Assembly (NCBI GenBank): GCA_030549495.1
Contig: JAUIRK010000157.1
Span: 55,001-119,000 of the forward strand
DNA length: 64,000 nucleotides
Source of the DNA: Nectonema munidae
Lineage: Eukaryota > Nematomorpha > Nectonematoida > Nectonematidae
Reading direction: 5' to 3'
A program made the translations under genes and the position numbers. Below, piece by piece: positions 34,301-46,711 of this stretch. Numbering within the stretch: position 1 is the first letter of the stretch; the number at the start of each line of letters is the position of its first letter. The notes beneath the pieces are model-generated. The model ran no database searches. It saw only the letters and a list, made by a program, of their open reading frames with translations, and was not told the DNA's origin.

Positions 34301-35969
34301 TATATAACATTAAAAATATTTATAAAAACTTTATGCCCCAGAGTAATTTTGCCCAGCACTAATAGGATTAAAAGATTGCAAAGATATTCCTGGAAGTGAA
34401 AGAAAGAAAATTTATTGAAATTCAAAAACATAAATACATAAACAAAGATTCATAGCAATTTTACATGAAATAAAAATTATCATCATAGATAGGTCCACAC
34501 AAAGACTAATTAAAGTCGCTAACATGTGTAACCGTTTATATGCATATTTAATTTTAAAAATATACTAATTTGAGTGATATTTCTTTTTTTTTTAAATATT
34601 TATTTTATATATATTATATAGAGTGAGACTATAAGTCAACATATGTTGGTTGTCAAAGATATGAACAAAAAATAAATATAAAGAAAACATTCAAAAAGCT
34701 GGAAAACTTAAAATATGGAAATTATAGAAAAATGGAACAAGACTTAAATTTAAGATAACTGTAAAAATGATGGGTATTCAATGGACGAAGACCGATCACA
34801 TAGAAAAAATGTGGCAAAAGATAAAGAAGGCAATAATAGTGAGTAAAAAGTCTTAGAGCGTAGAAAGCCAAGAAAAATGAAATAGAAGGAAACATGCTGG
34901 TGGAACGAAATTTTGAGAAGTGTGTTAAAAGATAAAAAAAAAGAACATTTAAAAAATCGCAAAAAAAACAAAGTTAAAACTAGACAAAATATATATGAAG
35001 CAAAAATGAGAGAAGCTAAAAGGAGCATTACACTTATAAAAATCAAGGGACACAAAAAGTTTATGAATATTTAAGAATAAAGGCAAAAGAGAATCGAATA
35101 TACAAAATAGCCAAGGGAAAGTATAAAAAAAGAAAGAGATTGGAAACGTCAATATTATCAAACATGAAAAAGGAAAAATGATCTTTGACATTGAAAAAAA
35201 TAAAGAACAGGTGGGCATAATACTTTGAAAATTTTTTGAATATTAGAAATAAAAAAGAAATGTAAGGCGCTCAAAGATTAAGGATCAAAATAATAAATGA
35301 GGAAAATGGAATGGAACAAATTAGGAAAATGAAGAATTATAAACCAACTAGATTTACCTAGTTAGTATTGATTTGTTGAAAGTTGAAGGATAGGAAACTT
35401 GCAAATGGATGAAAGATCTACTAAGAATTGTGTGGATTGAAGAAAAATACCTGAAGATTGAAGGATAAGCGCACAAGTAACCATTTGAAAAAAGAAAGGA
35501 GATATTAGGGAATGTGGTAGTTAACGTGGTTTCAAGCAATCGTTCGACCAGTATTGACATATGGATGCGAATGCTGAAGCTTGAAAAAGAAAGATGAGAT
35601 GAAGATGCTTAGAAAGATGATGGAAGTAACACTGAGGGATAGAATAAGAATGAATAAGTGAGAGGAAAACCGGGAGTTGCAACAAGCGTGTTAGCAGTGG
35701 TAGAGCGTAGCAAACCCAGATAGTACGGCAATATTTTTATATAGAAAGAATATGATGTGTACGTCAAGCGCTAGGCAAGAAAGTGGTTGGAACGAAAAGT
35801 AAGGGAAGACAACACAAAATATTGAAAGAAGATATGAAGTAACGACTCAATTATCTTCGACTGAGCGAAGCTGACCCAATGAATCGAGAGAAGTGGAGAC
35901 AGCGGATCATAGCCACTGACCTCCAACTTGGGGACAAGGTGTAGTCAAAGAAGAACAAGAAGAACTCAC

Positions 35970-38515
35970 AGCTTTCAGCTAATTAATAAATAAATGTATG
36001 ATTTTTTTTATAGTATCTATAATACTTTTAATTAACTAAATAGAAAAAATATTGTAAAAAATAGATGTGAAATTGTTTTGTAGATATATACTTTTAATAT
36101 TTTTCATATGTCCTTTAAAGTCTGATAAAATTAAATTAACACATTTTTTTATGCTTTTATTAAAATTTTAGTACTCGAAAAATCATAGGCATAAATTCTG
36201 ACATATATCTCGAAGATATACCTTTAAAACTTGTATATAGATTATCATTAAAATATTTAAAAATAAGAGATTTAATATTTTTAGTTATAGTTTTATTTTA
36301 TATTATAATGATTCCTAGCTAAGTTTTTTTGATGGCCCAATTTTTTTTCCCTTTATTTTTAGCTCAATTAATAGTATTTTAAAGCTGGGTACAAATTTTT
36401 CTTTTTTAACTCTTAAATTAATAAACTTTTAGTATAAATTTGTATAATAAATTTTAAATTAGAAAATTTTGATATAGCATTTTCATTCTCTTCTCAACGA
36501 ATAAAAATAAGTGATTATATAGCTGTTATGTTATAAGTTATAGCTTAATTTTATACTCTGGAAACTTTTTAATATAACCAGCAATTTAAATCAGGGTAAG
36601 GAGAGATTTTTAATTTAGATATAAGTTCCCGTTCGGATCCAGATTTTTTAGCCAAGGGCTGGGGTTGAGGGGGTAACTTTAAAAAATATTTTATTATTTT
36701 TCAAGTTTTAATTTTCTTTTCATATGAGGGTAATTTTAGATTGTTATAATATATTAAATCTTCAATTGTTATAAAAGTACATATATTTTTTATATTACAA
36801 AAATTTATAAAAGTATACAGCTACTCTTTCTAAAGGGCTGTAGTGGGTGCAAGGTGTGCGTGGGGGTAGGTTAGGGGGTTTTTAATTTTTAGAATAAAGG
36901 GTACAGCCTCATGCCTCGCCTGTTGCTTCGCCATCTTTAAATCTTAGTCTTATTTTTGAATTAAATTTAATTTCATAGACGAATTTACTACAATAAACCA
37001 TTATGAAATCAGAGTAGTGGTGCCCGAGGGAAAACATCGAACTCCGACTAAAAATCCTAGTACTTATTACAAAAATCGGACGCTGACTCTTACTCGGTAT
37101 CTAAAAGATTAGACTTCTATTCTAAATACCTAAAAACTTGATAATTTTTTTACCAACTCTTCATTGACGACTTCGACTAAAGAAGGGCTACTTCATATAC
37201 TTACAAACAACTTTTCTTTCATTATTTTAAATATGTAAAAAAATTATATACAATATTTTAAATAACAAGACTTCGAATCCTACTACTATCCTTCTAAAAT
37301 GTCTACTGACTCCCAAACAAAATCAAAACTAGTTCTTTAAATTTATTATATGCATATGTGCTTAATAAATAGGCATGTTAATAGGTGAGTGCTTGAATTA
37401 GGGAGACTAAATGGATATTTTTATTTGGATTGTCTATTTTTTACATCGTATATGATTAACCCGATCGTCCTCGTTTGATTTCCCATCATCTCTTCTCATT
37501 TTGTCCAGTACTATAAAGTTATTCTTTTAGATATTGACAATTAAAAAATTCTACTATTCATTAATATACTAACCTTTTTTCAATGATTGTATAGAGCAAT
37601 TTTTTTGAATTTTCAATTTGGATTCAATTCTATTTAAGATTTTAAATAAAATTAGACATGTTTCCATTTTTTAAAATGCATTTTTAATGATTTTGAGATG
37701 CAAAATGTTTTTGATATAAAATGTGTTTTATTTTCATTTGATTTCTTAATACTTCTTTTGTTAAAATGTATTTATATTTAAAATTGAATATATATGTAAA
37801 CCAAAAGTTTAATAATTCTTTATATTTGAATTATGTAATCTCGTTTGCGTTGTGCTAGGTATTTTTTTGAAATATACAAATCTGAATCACAGTCAACTTG
37901 AAAGAATAGTGGGTGATGCCCTATAAATAGTTGCACGAATTTATTTTTTCATCGTGTAGTGGAATTGAAATTTGCTTACAAGGAAAAGAAAATGTTTCCT
38001 TAAAAGCTAGGATCTTAGTGTGCATTATAAAAATAAAGCCTTATTTTTAAGAACCAAGATTACGATCATAAGATTCATAGCTAGTCTTAAATTTAATTTT
38101 TTTTTAAAATATTTATTTGTTAGGACATTATAATGCAAAATCAGGTTGCTCTATTCGAAAAATATTTCGTGATAAAAATATTTCTGCTTTTTTCATCCTA
38201 ATATTTTTCATTCACATTTTTTAAGACATTATTACTGAAGGTAAAAAATAGATAGCATCAGTTTATGGCTATCGATTAGGGATTAAATACAATAAACTAC
38301 ATCATAGACAACGTTATTGTAATCGAAATACTGTTGTAATGATTGTTTTTAAACCCTTTACCACCAATTTTCAATAAGCTTCTTTAGCTTGTATAAGTGT
38401 CTGGCATTAGTTAGCTACATTAAAATATAATAAATCACCTAAACAGTAATCTATACAATGCTGTAAAACTTTCATTATAAGTGCTTTTGTTTTATAAAGA
38501 TTAAAGAGTCATTAA
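35970..38515. other. No recognisable gene
   Basis: AT-rich sequence with no coding signal, RNA gene or terminal repeats that I can support. Confidence 0.45.
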
Positions 38516-38519
38516 TATT

Positions 38520-38986
38520 TTGGTGAATCCCACTTTGACTCCATAAATTTTTCGTGTTTGGCGATAAATTTTTGGAGCACTGAACTCGCCTGCTTCATTT
38601 CCCAGTTTCTTTTTAACTTGTCTGGCTTTAAAAAAGTGGATGCTAACACTTAAGAATACAACACTTAGGTTTCTCTTCTCTACCAGACCGACAATGCAAT
38701 AAAACCAACTTTCAAGTATGAGTCGTATATTTCATCTTTTAAGCCTTTGAAAAACACATTTACATCTATAAAATCAGGCCCGAAAAATAATAAAAATAAA
38801 AATAGTACTCAATTCAAAGACTAAATTATTCATTCTTTTAAATGTGACTTATTGCCAAAAATCACAAATGACCCAATATGATTACAATCTGTTGCACAAA
38901 ACGAACCACTGAATAACTCCTTCTTGGCCCCCATGAAACTCTTTCGCGATCCCCTAGGGTACCTCGGACTCCAGTTTGAGAACCTA
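38520..38986 (-). mobile_element. hAT (Charlie/ZBED5-like) element, 5' end
   Basis: Read on the - strand, the fragment opens with a hAT terminus (GGTTCTCAAACTGGAGTCCG followed by CCTAGGGGATCGCGAAAG). Some 200 bp later comes the start of a BED-finger transposase, with DEIYDSYLKVGF and KPDKLKRNWEMKQAS resembling the start of ZBED5-type proteins. The rest of the transposase is missing and several breaks are present. It is a truncated remnant. Confidence 0.6.
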
Positions 38987-39066
38987 TTACGACTCGCAGT
39001 GTAAGAAGTAGGGTTTTAAAAGGAATATTTTTGGGTGATAAGCCAGTCTTAAATGAATATTTAAAT

Positions 39067-39336
39067 TAGTCGTGGTACGATACCAAAGTTTTGAACGATT
39101 CGGATGCCGATTTTTAATTGTAAAGTTAAAAATTTATTTTAATTATTTTATGTTTGCAACATCAATAATCAAGTTAAAAAAATTAACGATAATTTATTTA
39201 AATTTTTTAAATACTCCTAAAAATAAAAAGAATCAGGACTGAGGTATCGGAACAAATTAATATGATTTTCCGATATTAAAAAAAGCACGATTCTCACTAT
39301 TCCGATTCCGACATATCGATCATCCCATCACTACTA
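39067..39336. mobile_element. Small hAT-like non-autonomous element
   Basis: The left end TAGTCGTGGTACGATACC and the inverse of the right end, TAGTAGTGATGGGATGATCG, are similar imperfect inverted repeats of a hAT-like kind around 270 bp. A related left end is seen near 55452. No target duplication was confirmed. Confidence 0.4.
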
Positions 39337-39611
39337 ATTAAAATATCACAATGGCGATACATTTTTTAAAGGATGCCCTTCAAATGTATCATAATTTATT
39401 GCACTCACTTTCCAATAATCTTGCACTCTGAGCATACATCCTTCATTATTTAACCGTATATTTATTGGTTCGTCTTTTCGTGTCATTTTACTTCTACGTA
39501 TCTTTAAACTTCTCTTGCATCTAAGGTTGCGGAGTCGGAGATTTCCAAGGTGTAGGAGTCGGAGTCGAGGTCGGTATAATTTTGGATCGAGAGTCAGATT
39601 TTTTGAGTATT

Positions 39612-39746
39612 TTAACCCGTTAACGACCAGAATAATAATAATCAGACGATATCTAATGTAAAGCAGAAAATTTGTATTAAAGAGCTTTGATAAACGCATG
39701 ATTTTATAAAGTCGACTTTAATCGACTCTGGCCGTTAACGGGTTAA
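39612..39746. mobile_element. TTAA-flanked MITE (piggyBac type)
   Basis: TTAA then CCCGTTAACGACCAGA at the left and TCTGGCCGTTAACGGG then TTAA at the right give near-perfect 16 bp inverted repeats around a 127 bp element, with perfect TTAA target duplications. Copies of the same family lie at 53146-53247 (opposite orientation) and 48774-48862 (partial). Confidence 0.88.
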
Positions 39747-39749
39747 ATG

Positions 39750-42085
39750 AAAAAAGTTTATTTTTTTTAGCATATGAAGTGATCCTTCATTTAAGTATAG
39801 TCGAAGTCAGATATTTTCTCTTGAACTACGCAAGCCTGTTGCATCTACTTCTTTAGAATGCAATGCACTTATTGATTTTAACTCGATTTTTGAAAAGTGA
39901 AAGTGCCATCTTACTGTAAAAATTGGCATACTCCATTCTAAACTATTGAGGACATAATTTGAAACACGCCTGTTTGTCGCGTATCTTTTTAATCTATTTT
40001 CGATTCTATGTTAGGAGTGCATTGCACAGACTAGGAAAGAAACCGCTGATAAAACAAACAAAGACACACTCAAAGCTGAGCGTACGCATATTATAACTAG
40101 TATTACACTTATCCTGACAATCAATTGATAAAAGTGTTTTAGTTTAATGTTGTTGAATTTGGTAGGAAAAAGTGCCTGCAAGTTTTAGAAATCGATAATA
40201 TTACGAAACGCTTCTCCTGCCCTTCTTGTAGATCCTGAAAAAGTTTAACTTTGCGATACTTCTCATTTTTGTGAATTTATTGCGCCCTTGTTTCGCGCAG
40301 AGAAAAGTTATGCTTCCAAGTAGAATACCTTTTTAATATACCTATTAAGCTGTATGGTATGGATGAAATCTTTATTATTTTTGTATAAATAGACTATTAT
40401 GAAATAAAGAAGATACAGCTTAAAAGTAGTGATAATTATACTTCGTAAGTAGCTTTTTTATTGTTTATCGATTTCTTGTCTGCAGAATGATGAAAACTAG
40501 AAAAGTGCTTTGTAAATATTGCTTTGATTGATTCTCTCCTCTCACATCTCATTTTCATCAAAGTCTCACATTACATTTCTTTTGCTGTTTACAAGCGATT
40601 TCATTCGTAAATTGGCAAAATATTTGCCATCCATAGACGCTTTCTGCTAATTGCTATTTTGTTGCTGATGATGGCGATGATGGCTAGAGTAGTCGATGCT
40701 AACTTTTTTTGTCTTTTCTCAATTGTCATTTCTTTCATTTATTAGTATTCTTTGCACAAGCTAACTTCAAGGAAGAGTTAAATTAACTTGTATGAAATAG
40801 GCATAATGCTTAAAACTTTTTTGCCAACTTTTTTTTTTCATATACTCTTATATATACTACCACTGAATAGTATGGCGTATATCAATTTTCTTTAGAAGCC
40901 AATTTGATATGAAGTTTTTACGGTAAATCCAATTAAAATGCCGCCCCAAATAATATCCACAATAACGGCCTTATTTTAAGTCTATTTTTACCCAAAAATT
41001 GATTATAATTTTCCATTATATTTGATCATTTACGTATTGCATAGTTATCCAAATCTTTTTTTGTACTTGTTCCTTTAAATACTATTAAATATTTTTTAAG
41101 TCCTCTTTATAGAAATTGGTCCTAACATTTTTTAACAATTTGATCAAAGCATTAATTTTCGTGGTAAACATAGGCTAGGTTACCTTGAAAAAAATCTCTC
41201 AATTTTTGATATTGGATTTTGTCTGGAGTCACCTATTTTTTTGTTTCAAAGAAAAATGTTTATTAAATTTATTTTTATATTTTTTTGTAGTTTAAAATTT
41301 TCTCACATTAAAAATAGTTTAGAAAGGTCACAACAATACTTCATATGAGAGCTTTCTTTCATCTTTGTTTCTGAACATCAGTAGGAAGTCGTTAAATGAA
41401 CATTGAGAGTTTGAAAAAATAAAACCTTTAAATGATATAGCAGCATTCATCAGAAAGGCGTACAAAAAGAGATGGTCATAGAAAAAGTTATATTTTAGGA
41501 AATTTTCAAATTTTGATTGGATTTGACATGATATAATATCTGGCCTATACATTAATTTAAATTTTGGTTCAAAAAAGAGACCAAACCTATTAGTCCTCAT
41601 TGTTCCTTTATAGGAATATTTTTTGCTTCACAGTTTTTTAACTTCGAGTCTTAAATCTTGAATTACTCATGTATTAATTCCATAAATCAAGCTTATAAAT
41701 AAACAATATGCTGAAATAACTTCCAAAATTTGTTTTTTTCAGACACGAATATACTAAGATTTCGAATTGTCAAACTTATTCATCCAAAGTGTCTATATAT
41801 AAATGTCCAAAACAATATTTTTTAAATCAAAAGCTTATATGAATTAAAAAAGCCTTTATTTTTTTGTTTTTTCAAGTATAATTTTTTAAAAACTGTAAAA
41901 TTTTATCCTGTTATTTTGGAGGAGCAATGAGCCATGTGAATTTTATAAATAGTAGATTTTATTTGCTGTGATAATCAAAAAAACAGTTAGAATGTACTCC
42001 AATTTCACAAGGTTTATAAATTTTCATTGTATTTTTTGCGCAGCATGCATCTTCGTTGACTCCTCGCTGCAAAAGGATGATGTAA
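39750..42085. other. No recognisable gene
   Basis: AT-rich sequence. A 90-codon - strand frame at 41328-41600 is unrecognised and has no splice context that I can support. Confidence 0.45.
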
Positions 42086-42089
42086 ACCA

Positions 42090-42420
42090 ACCTTCAAGTT
42101 GTTCAACCGTTTTCCATTTGGTCCGGGTATATCATAATCTCTGGCACAAGAAAATAGTTCTGAAATATTTCTCTAGTCAAAGTTAAAAGAACCTTAGTTG
42201 GGATGCAATCCACTTCAATTCCAAACCTCCATGCTCTTACAGTAGCAATACTGATCGTGTTTATAAAATGTGGCCAATACCATTTTTAAGATTTGATATT
42301 TGGAGGTATTGAGATATGTTCATATTCAGATTCATATTTTTTCAAATTCACGTTGTGATTTCCCTGTGCAGCATATCAATTCGATTCTTCTACTATCATA
42401 TTCATTATTTTTTCATTGTA
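42090..42420 (-). pseudogene. piggyBac transposase C-terminal fragment
   Basis: One - strand frame reads IPPNIKS, a stop, then KWYWPHFINTISIATVRAWR, matching the piggyBac block K-x-KKWYWPL-x3-x-I-x-x-A-x3-AWRL. A following stretch with LTREIFQNYF corresponds to the FRREI region seen in the element at 5774-7455. It is clearly a different lineage from that element. Only the C-terminal portion is present, with an in-frame stop at the conserved lysine before KWYW. Confidence 0.7.
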
Positions 42421-42820
42421 ACAGAGTTCAAATAATTCACAAGGCGATTTAACTTTTAGCTCTGGCTTGTTGAACTTCAACGAAATCCAATTTTCATGCT
42501 TTACAGGTTTTACAAAATTACTCTTTCTTCAAATAGAAATAATTTTTTTGAGATTTTTAGAAGATGTAGGTAGAAGTTCCTCATGGAATTTCGATGCTAC
42601 AAAAACTTCTAATTTACGAACCAGCTCGGTCGCCAGACTTCAAGTACAGAAGGGGCAAACTAATAGGGAAGCAGGGGCAAAACTTATTTTAATGGGGCCG
42701 GGACTATAAGAAAGTGTAATATATTTCAAGGAAGTTTCAGTGGCCAAAATATTCCACGGGAGCCCGCCCCTTTATCGACGGGCCTGCTTGAAACATCATT
42801 TGCCAAATCAAAGTTTATTG

Positions 42821-43048
42821 TCACATCATTTTCACTTTTCCAAATCTGTCAAAACTCGATCTACTGCTTGTGTATTGTAAAACTACAGTGCTTGCATTCT
42901 CTCTAGCATTAAACTTTGAAATTGCATCAACAGCCTCAGAAAGAGTGAGTCTCTTCTGAGATTCACACGTTCCAGATTGAGATTTATCACGCATGTTTTG
43001 AAATTGTGCAACTTTTAAATGCAGAACAAAATTGCAAGCTTTACACAA
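42821..43048 (-). CDS. Unrecognised open frame
   Basis: A 75-codon - strand frame with ordinary amino-acid composition, including CKACNFVLHLKV and LTLSEAVDAISKFNAREN. It resembles coding sequence more than its neighbours do, but I recognise no family and see no convincing splice sites. It may belong to a transposon. Confidence 0.2.
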   Translation of the reverse strand: MCKACNFVLHLKVAQFQNMRDKSQSGTCESQKRLTLSEAVDAISKFNARENASTVVLQYTSSRSSFDRFGKVKMM

Positions 43049-43049
43049 T

Positions 43050-46000
43050 GTGTAGTCAGTTCAAAAAATGAAACAATGCGAAATGCGTGAAAAGACAATA
43101 TGATATAAGCCTGCATTACGTCATCACTACCTTGTTATAAAAATTCCCATGGGTGACATGTATGGTGTTTTGTGTAATGATTACGTAAGTTCACTTTATT
43201 CGAGAATGTTTCAAGATGTACTAGCTTTTCAGGCAAAGAAGAATATGTTTGGTAGACATAATGAATGATTAGAGCAATGCAAATTGCATCGAAATAGAGA
43301 GTATAAAGATAAATCTTGTTATCTCTGATTTCTCATAAAATTGTTCATGTAATTCGTATTACACAATATGAAACAAAGGGTTCTATCAGAATTTTTTGAT
43401 AGATATAACACATTTTTCTTACATCTTTCGATTCATGAAAAATTTATAAGTATTGAAGCAAGTTTTGAATTTTGGAAGTGCGTGTAACATGTCATAAATA
43501 TGAAATTTAAATAAATTTTTTTTTTTTACAATTTTCGTTATTTCTACAGATAAAAAGTTCATTTATATTAAAACTTTAAGTCATTTAATTTATTTTTTCA
43601 AATAGTCGGCATTAATGGGTAAAAATACACGTTTTCCGAAACTTTTTCCGATTAAACTTATATTTTGTATATATGTTCTCTAACACATCTATTCTGAGTT
43701 TATTCCGAAACCCATGATTTTCGGTTCCAATTGGCAGAATTTCTTTTAAAATCTTGATCAACTGAACTTGCCCCGAAGACCGAATGGGAACGTATGGCAT
43801 ATCATGACTGCAGGTTATATAGAGAGTACATTTCGGCACTTTTTATGGTTAAAAATATTTTTTCCTTGGTCCAGGAACAGGAACCCTGAATTATTTTTTA
43901 ATACACGTTATATACATATTCTTGTTCCTCTCGTTATGCTGATTTCCAATATACCGATTATTACATGTTATCAAAAATAAAATCCAAAAAAAATTAATCA
44001 TTTTTTTCCAAATGCCATTGTTTCAATACACGCTATTATTTTTGTATGATTTGTAGTAATTTAGTTTATTGTTATTTTAGCTAATGTTATCTAATAATTA
44101 AATTTGTTGGTTATTTCCTTACTTAGTTTATATAATTGCATTTGGCAAAATCAAAATTCCATTGTATATCATGATAAAAAAGATAGATTCACGAAAGTTT
44201 ATATTTTCACCGTTCAAATAAAATTGAGAAAATACTATTTTTATAGTCGGTGTTATCGCTTTGTATTTTACTATTTGTTTATAAAGTTACTAAAAAATAT
44301 GAATGACCGTTTAAAAATGTGAACTAATTCATTTTTTAAATGAGTTTTGAAAATAAAGTTTTGAAAGTTTGATATAAAGTTTTGATATATCTAAACACCT
44401 CAAGGTGGTGGATGCGGGAGTCAACCTCTTATATAATTTTTAGTCACTATCTACCAAAACCGCAAGTATGAAGACGTGAGACTTCTTTTATGCCGGCATT
44501 TATCTGTGTATCTGCTTTGAAGTATATGAAAGGGAGACAACTTTGAAAATTTTTTATTGGAAAATTTGCTCTCTTTGACCTTGATAAATAAAACATCTTT
44601 GTAAAAATTAATTTTTTTGATAATGTTTACTACAATTAAATTTCTTTTAATCTCTTACTTTAAATGATGCTGAATTTGAATGTTTAAACTATCATTACTA
44701 TTTTTATCATTACTGTTTAAAAAAAAATTAAAAATTTTAATAAAATCTAACAAATAATAAATAATTCGTGAATCTCTGGCTTCTTAATTCATTAAAACCA
44801 AAATCTCTACATTCAAAAATGTTATTTATAGTTTTAGTAAAGTTTATTTGGTAAGGAATTCTTTTCTTTTTTTTTTATAAAATAATTTATATCATCCAAT
44901 CAGTTTATTTTATATTTCTTTAATATTATTTTCTTTTTGAGCCTAAGATTATTTGATAAATAATCTTTTAATATTTAAGAAGCTTTTTGATGGAAGCTTT
45001 ATGATAAAGACTCTTTATTAAACATCATACACAAACATTAAAACAGCATTCAATGAAAATATTTTTGACCTAATAAATTCAAGTACCTTAAAGGTCACTT
45101 TTTGCCTTTTCACCACCATTCAAATGCACAATCACTGTTTTTACCTTCTCATAGCTTAAATTATTTCATTTCCAACTATTTTTTCCTTTTTGCCAACATT
45201 TTTTTCACTGATTTCTATTTTTGATTCATTGGAAACTTCTTCATTCATTTTATTAAAGCATGCAGAAAAATCAAATTCAGAACATTTTTCTTCTTTTAAA
45301 TCATCCATTATATATTTTATATCACGCTATGCATGAAATACAAATGCTCCTATGCTAATATAAACTAACTTTTTAATGGCGTCGTCTCAAAAGGTCGCTA
45401 ATCATCGGAAAATTTAATGGTTCCGATTCAGATTATAAAATATAGGCCTATTATGCGGGCGCCGTTTCCGATTCAATTGGTATTCCACTAGTTTTTATTC
45501 AAACTAGAAGTAAGCTTACTTATCATGAGGAAATTTTTATAAATCATATTTCAATTTACCAAACTGCTGATATTTTAGAGGGCTTTTTTAATATCATTTC
45601 TTTTTTATATATTTAGGATAATATTCCTATAGATCCTGAATAGATCTTTCAATGAATTCCATCTTTAGAGAGTAAGTAATTAATTTTAATTATTTCATAC
45701 TACGGTAAACTGACGCTATTTCTATGATAATATGCTTGTCATAAAATCCCAAATTATCTGTTTGAATTTGTGAGTTCAAAAAAAGTACAAATCTAATAAA
45801 AGAACATAATTTAGTGCCGAAAAAAGTTCAGAGTTTTAAAAAATCATTTAAACGACATAAATAATTAAAACAACATATGTTAGTAAAATAAAAAACCATT
45901 CTCCATACAACTGTTTGCTTTAGATTAAAAAATATACATTTCAGAACAAAACGAATGAATAACTAACGACTTATATACTGAAATTTTGAAACAGTTTCTT

Positions 46001-46600
46001 CATTTTCTTATTTTATATAAGTTTTCCTCATTTATATGGCTGTCATTTTACTAGAAAGATAGAACGCCACAATGTTATTGAATAAATTATATTAAAACTG
46101 TCAAACTCAACTTTTCTGTCAAATTAAGCATGCTTCTCTATGTTTCCTGGTGTTTAATTTTGTGTCGTAATCCGGAAACACCAAATGGCTTACTAACATT
46201 CTATCAACACATGATTAGTGTTAAAAATATTAGTTCACACAAGAAGGCGGTTTTAGCTTTGAATTACCGCAAGGATTTAGAGATTTGTATGACTAAGCAA
46301 AAATTAAAGTTCTATATCTTTTTTTTTAATTTTAATATTTTTTTTAAAAAAATATGGATGTAAAACACAATTAATTGAACATCAGTTATGTCAAGTTAAA
46401 TTTATGAATTGAGATTTTTTGGCGTTTCAATCAGTTGACGTCTACATTTTTAAGATGATTCGTTGCTTGCTTCTGAAGAGTCATAGCTATGATTCTTGAG
46501 CTATATAATCTTATATAGAAATTTTGGGAAGAAGCGAGAAGTTTGTATGAATTTTACCTATACTTTATTATAAATAGTTTTATTACTATATGGTCCACAT
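43050..46600. other. No recognisable gene; likely ARNT intron or upstream region
   Basis: AT-rich sequence. The ARNT exon at 46634 starts in the middle of a codon, so at least one coding exon lies upstream, but I could not find it here. Confidence 0.4.
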
Positions 46601-46633
46601 ATATCTTATATTTTTTTTTGTATATTTCTTTAG

Positions 46634-46711
46634 TTCGGATGAAGAAGAACTTATGACTAAATGCGTTAGAAATGATACAGACGATATAAATGACAAAGAC
46701 AAGTTTGCAAG
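46634..46711 (+). CDS. ARNT exon with acidic linker and start of basic region
   Basis: Acceptor TTTCTTTAG, donor GGTATAA. Encodes [10 protein letters not shown] and NDKDKFA, with the final Arg codon completed by the next exon (FAR-ENHSE). The first base completes a codon from an unseen exon. An in-frame ATG at 46653 could serve as a start in an alternative transcript. Confidence 0.85.

Larger units (their letters stand above)
32516..34371. mobile_element. Non-autonomous piggyBac-type element with two internal arrays
   Basis: TTAA then CCCTATTAGTGCT at the left and AGCACTAATAGGA then TTAA at the right give 13 bp inverted repeats with one mismatch. No transposase frame is present in the 1848 bp interior. 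A subterminal palindrome GAGGCGTAAAACGCCTC lies at 32540-32556. Most of the interior consists of two unrelated tandem arrays (32901-33515 and 33697-34300). Without the element, the LINE frame reads straight across a single TTAA (KAKI-LKDCKDIPGSE), which confirms the insertion. Confidence 0.85.
28100..35965 (+). mobile_element. Non-LTR retrotransposon (CFDP2-like LINE), interrupted twice
   Basis: Three pieces on the + strand belong to one LINE. Piece 1 (about 28100-28747) is the endonuclease: the frames give WNVGSMN near 28257, VMCVQEIKSG near 28325 and TYAPQAG near 28540. Piece 2 (32410-32515) continues the endonuclease. Piece 3 (34372-35965) gives KDCKDIPGSE, a Lys-rich linker and the C-terminal part, with VRPVLTYGCECWSLKKKDEM near 35550 and a closing NREKWRQRI near 35885. 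Most of the reverse transcriptase palm is missing, apparently by deletion near 35300-35400. Stops and shifts are frequent, so the element is long dead. The family is that of the APE-type LINEs often annotated as craniofacial development protein 2-like. Confidence 0.75.

Noticed and set aside
39520-39600. GGAGTCGGAGTCG-like words here and near 37020-37190, 45410-45480 and 49965-50010
   Set aside because: Degenerate, short and without defined ends. They may be simple-sequence remnants, so no element is called.
46653-46711. Start of ARNT translation at the in-frame ATG 46653
   Set aside because: A good acceptor precedes the exon and the frame is open and acidic up to that acceptor, as in ARNT proteins with an upstream exon, so an internal exon is more likely.
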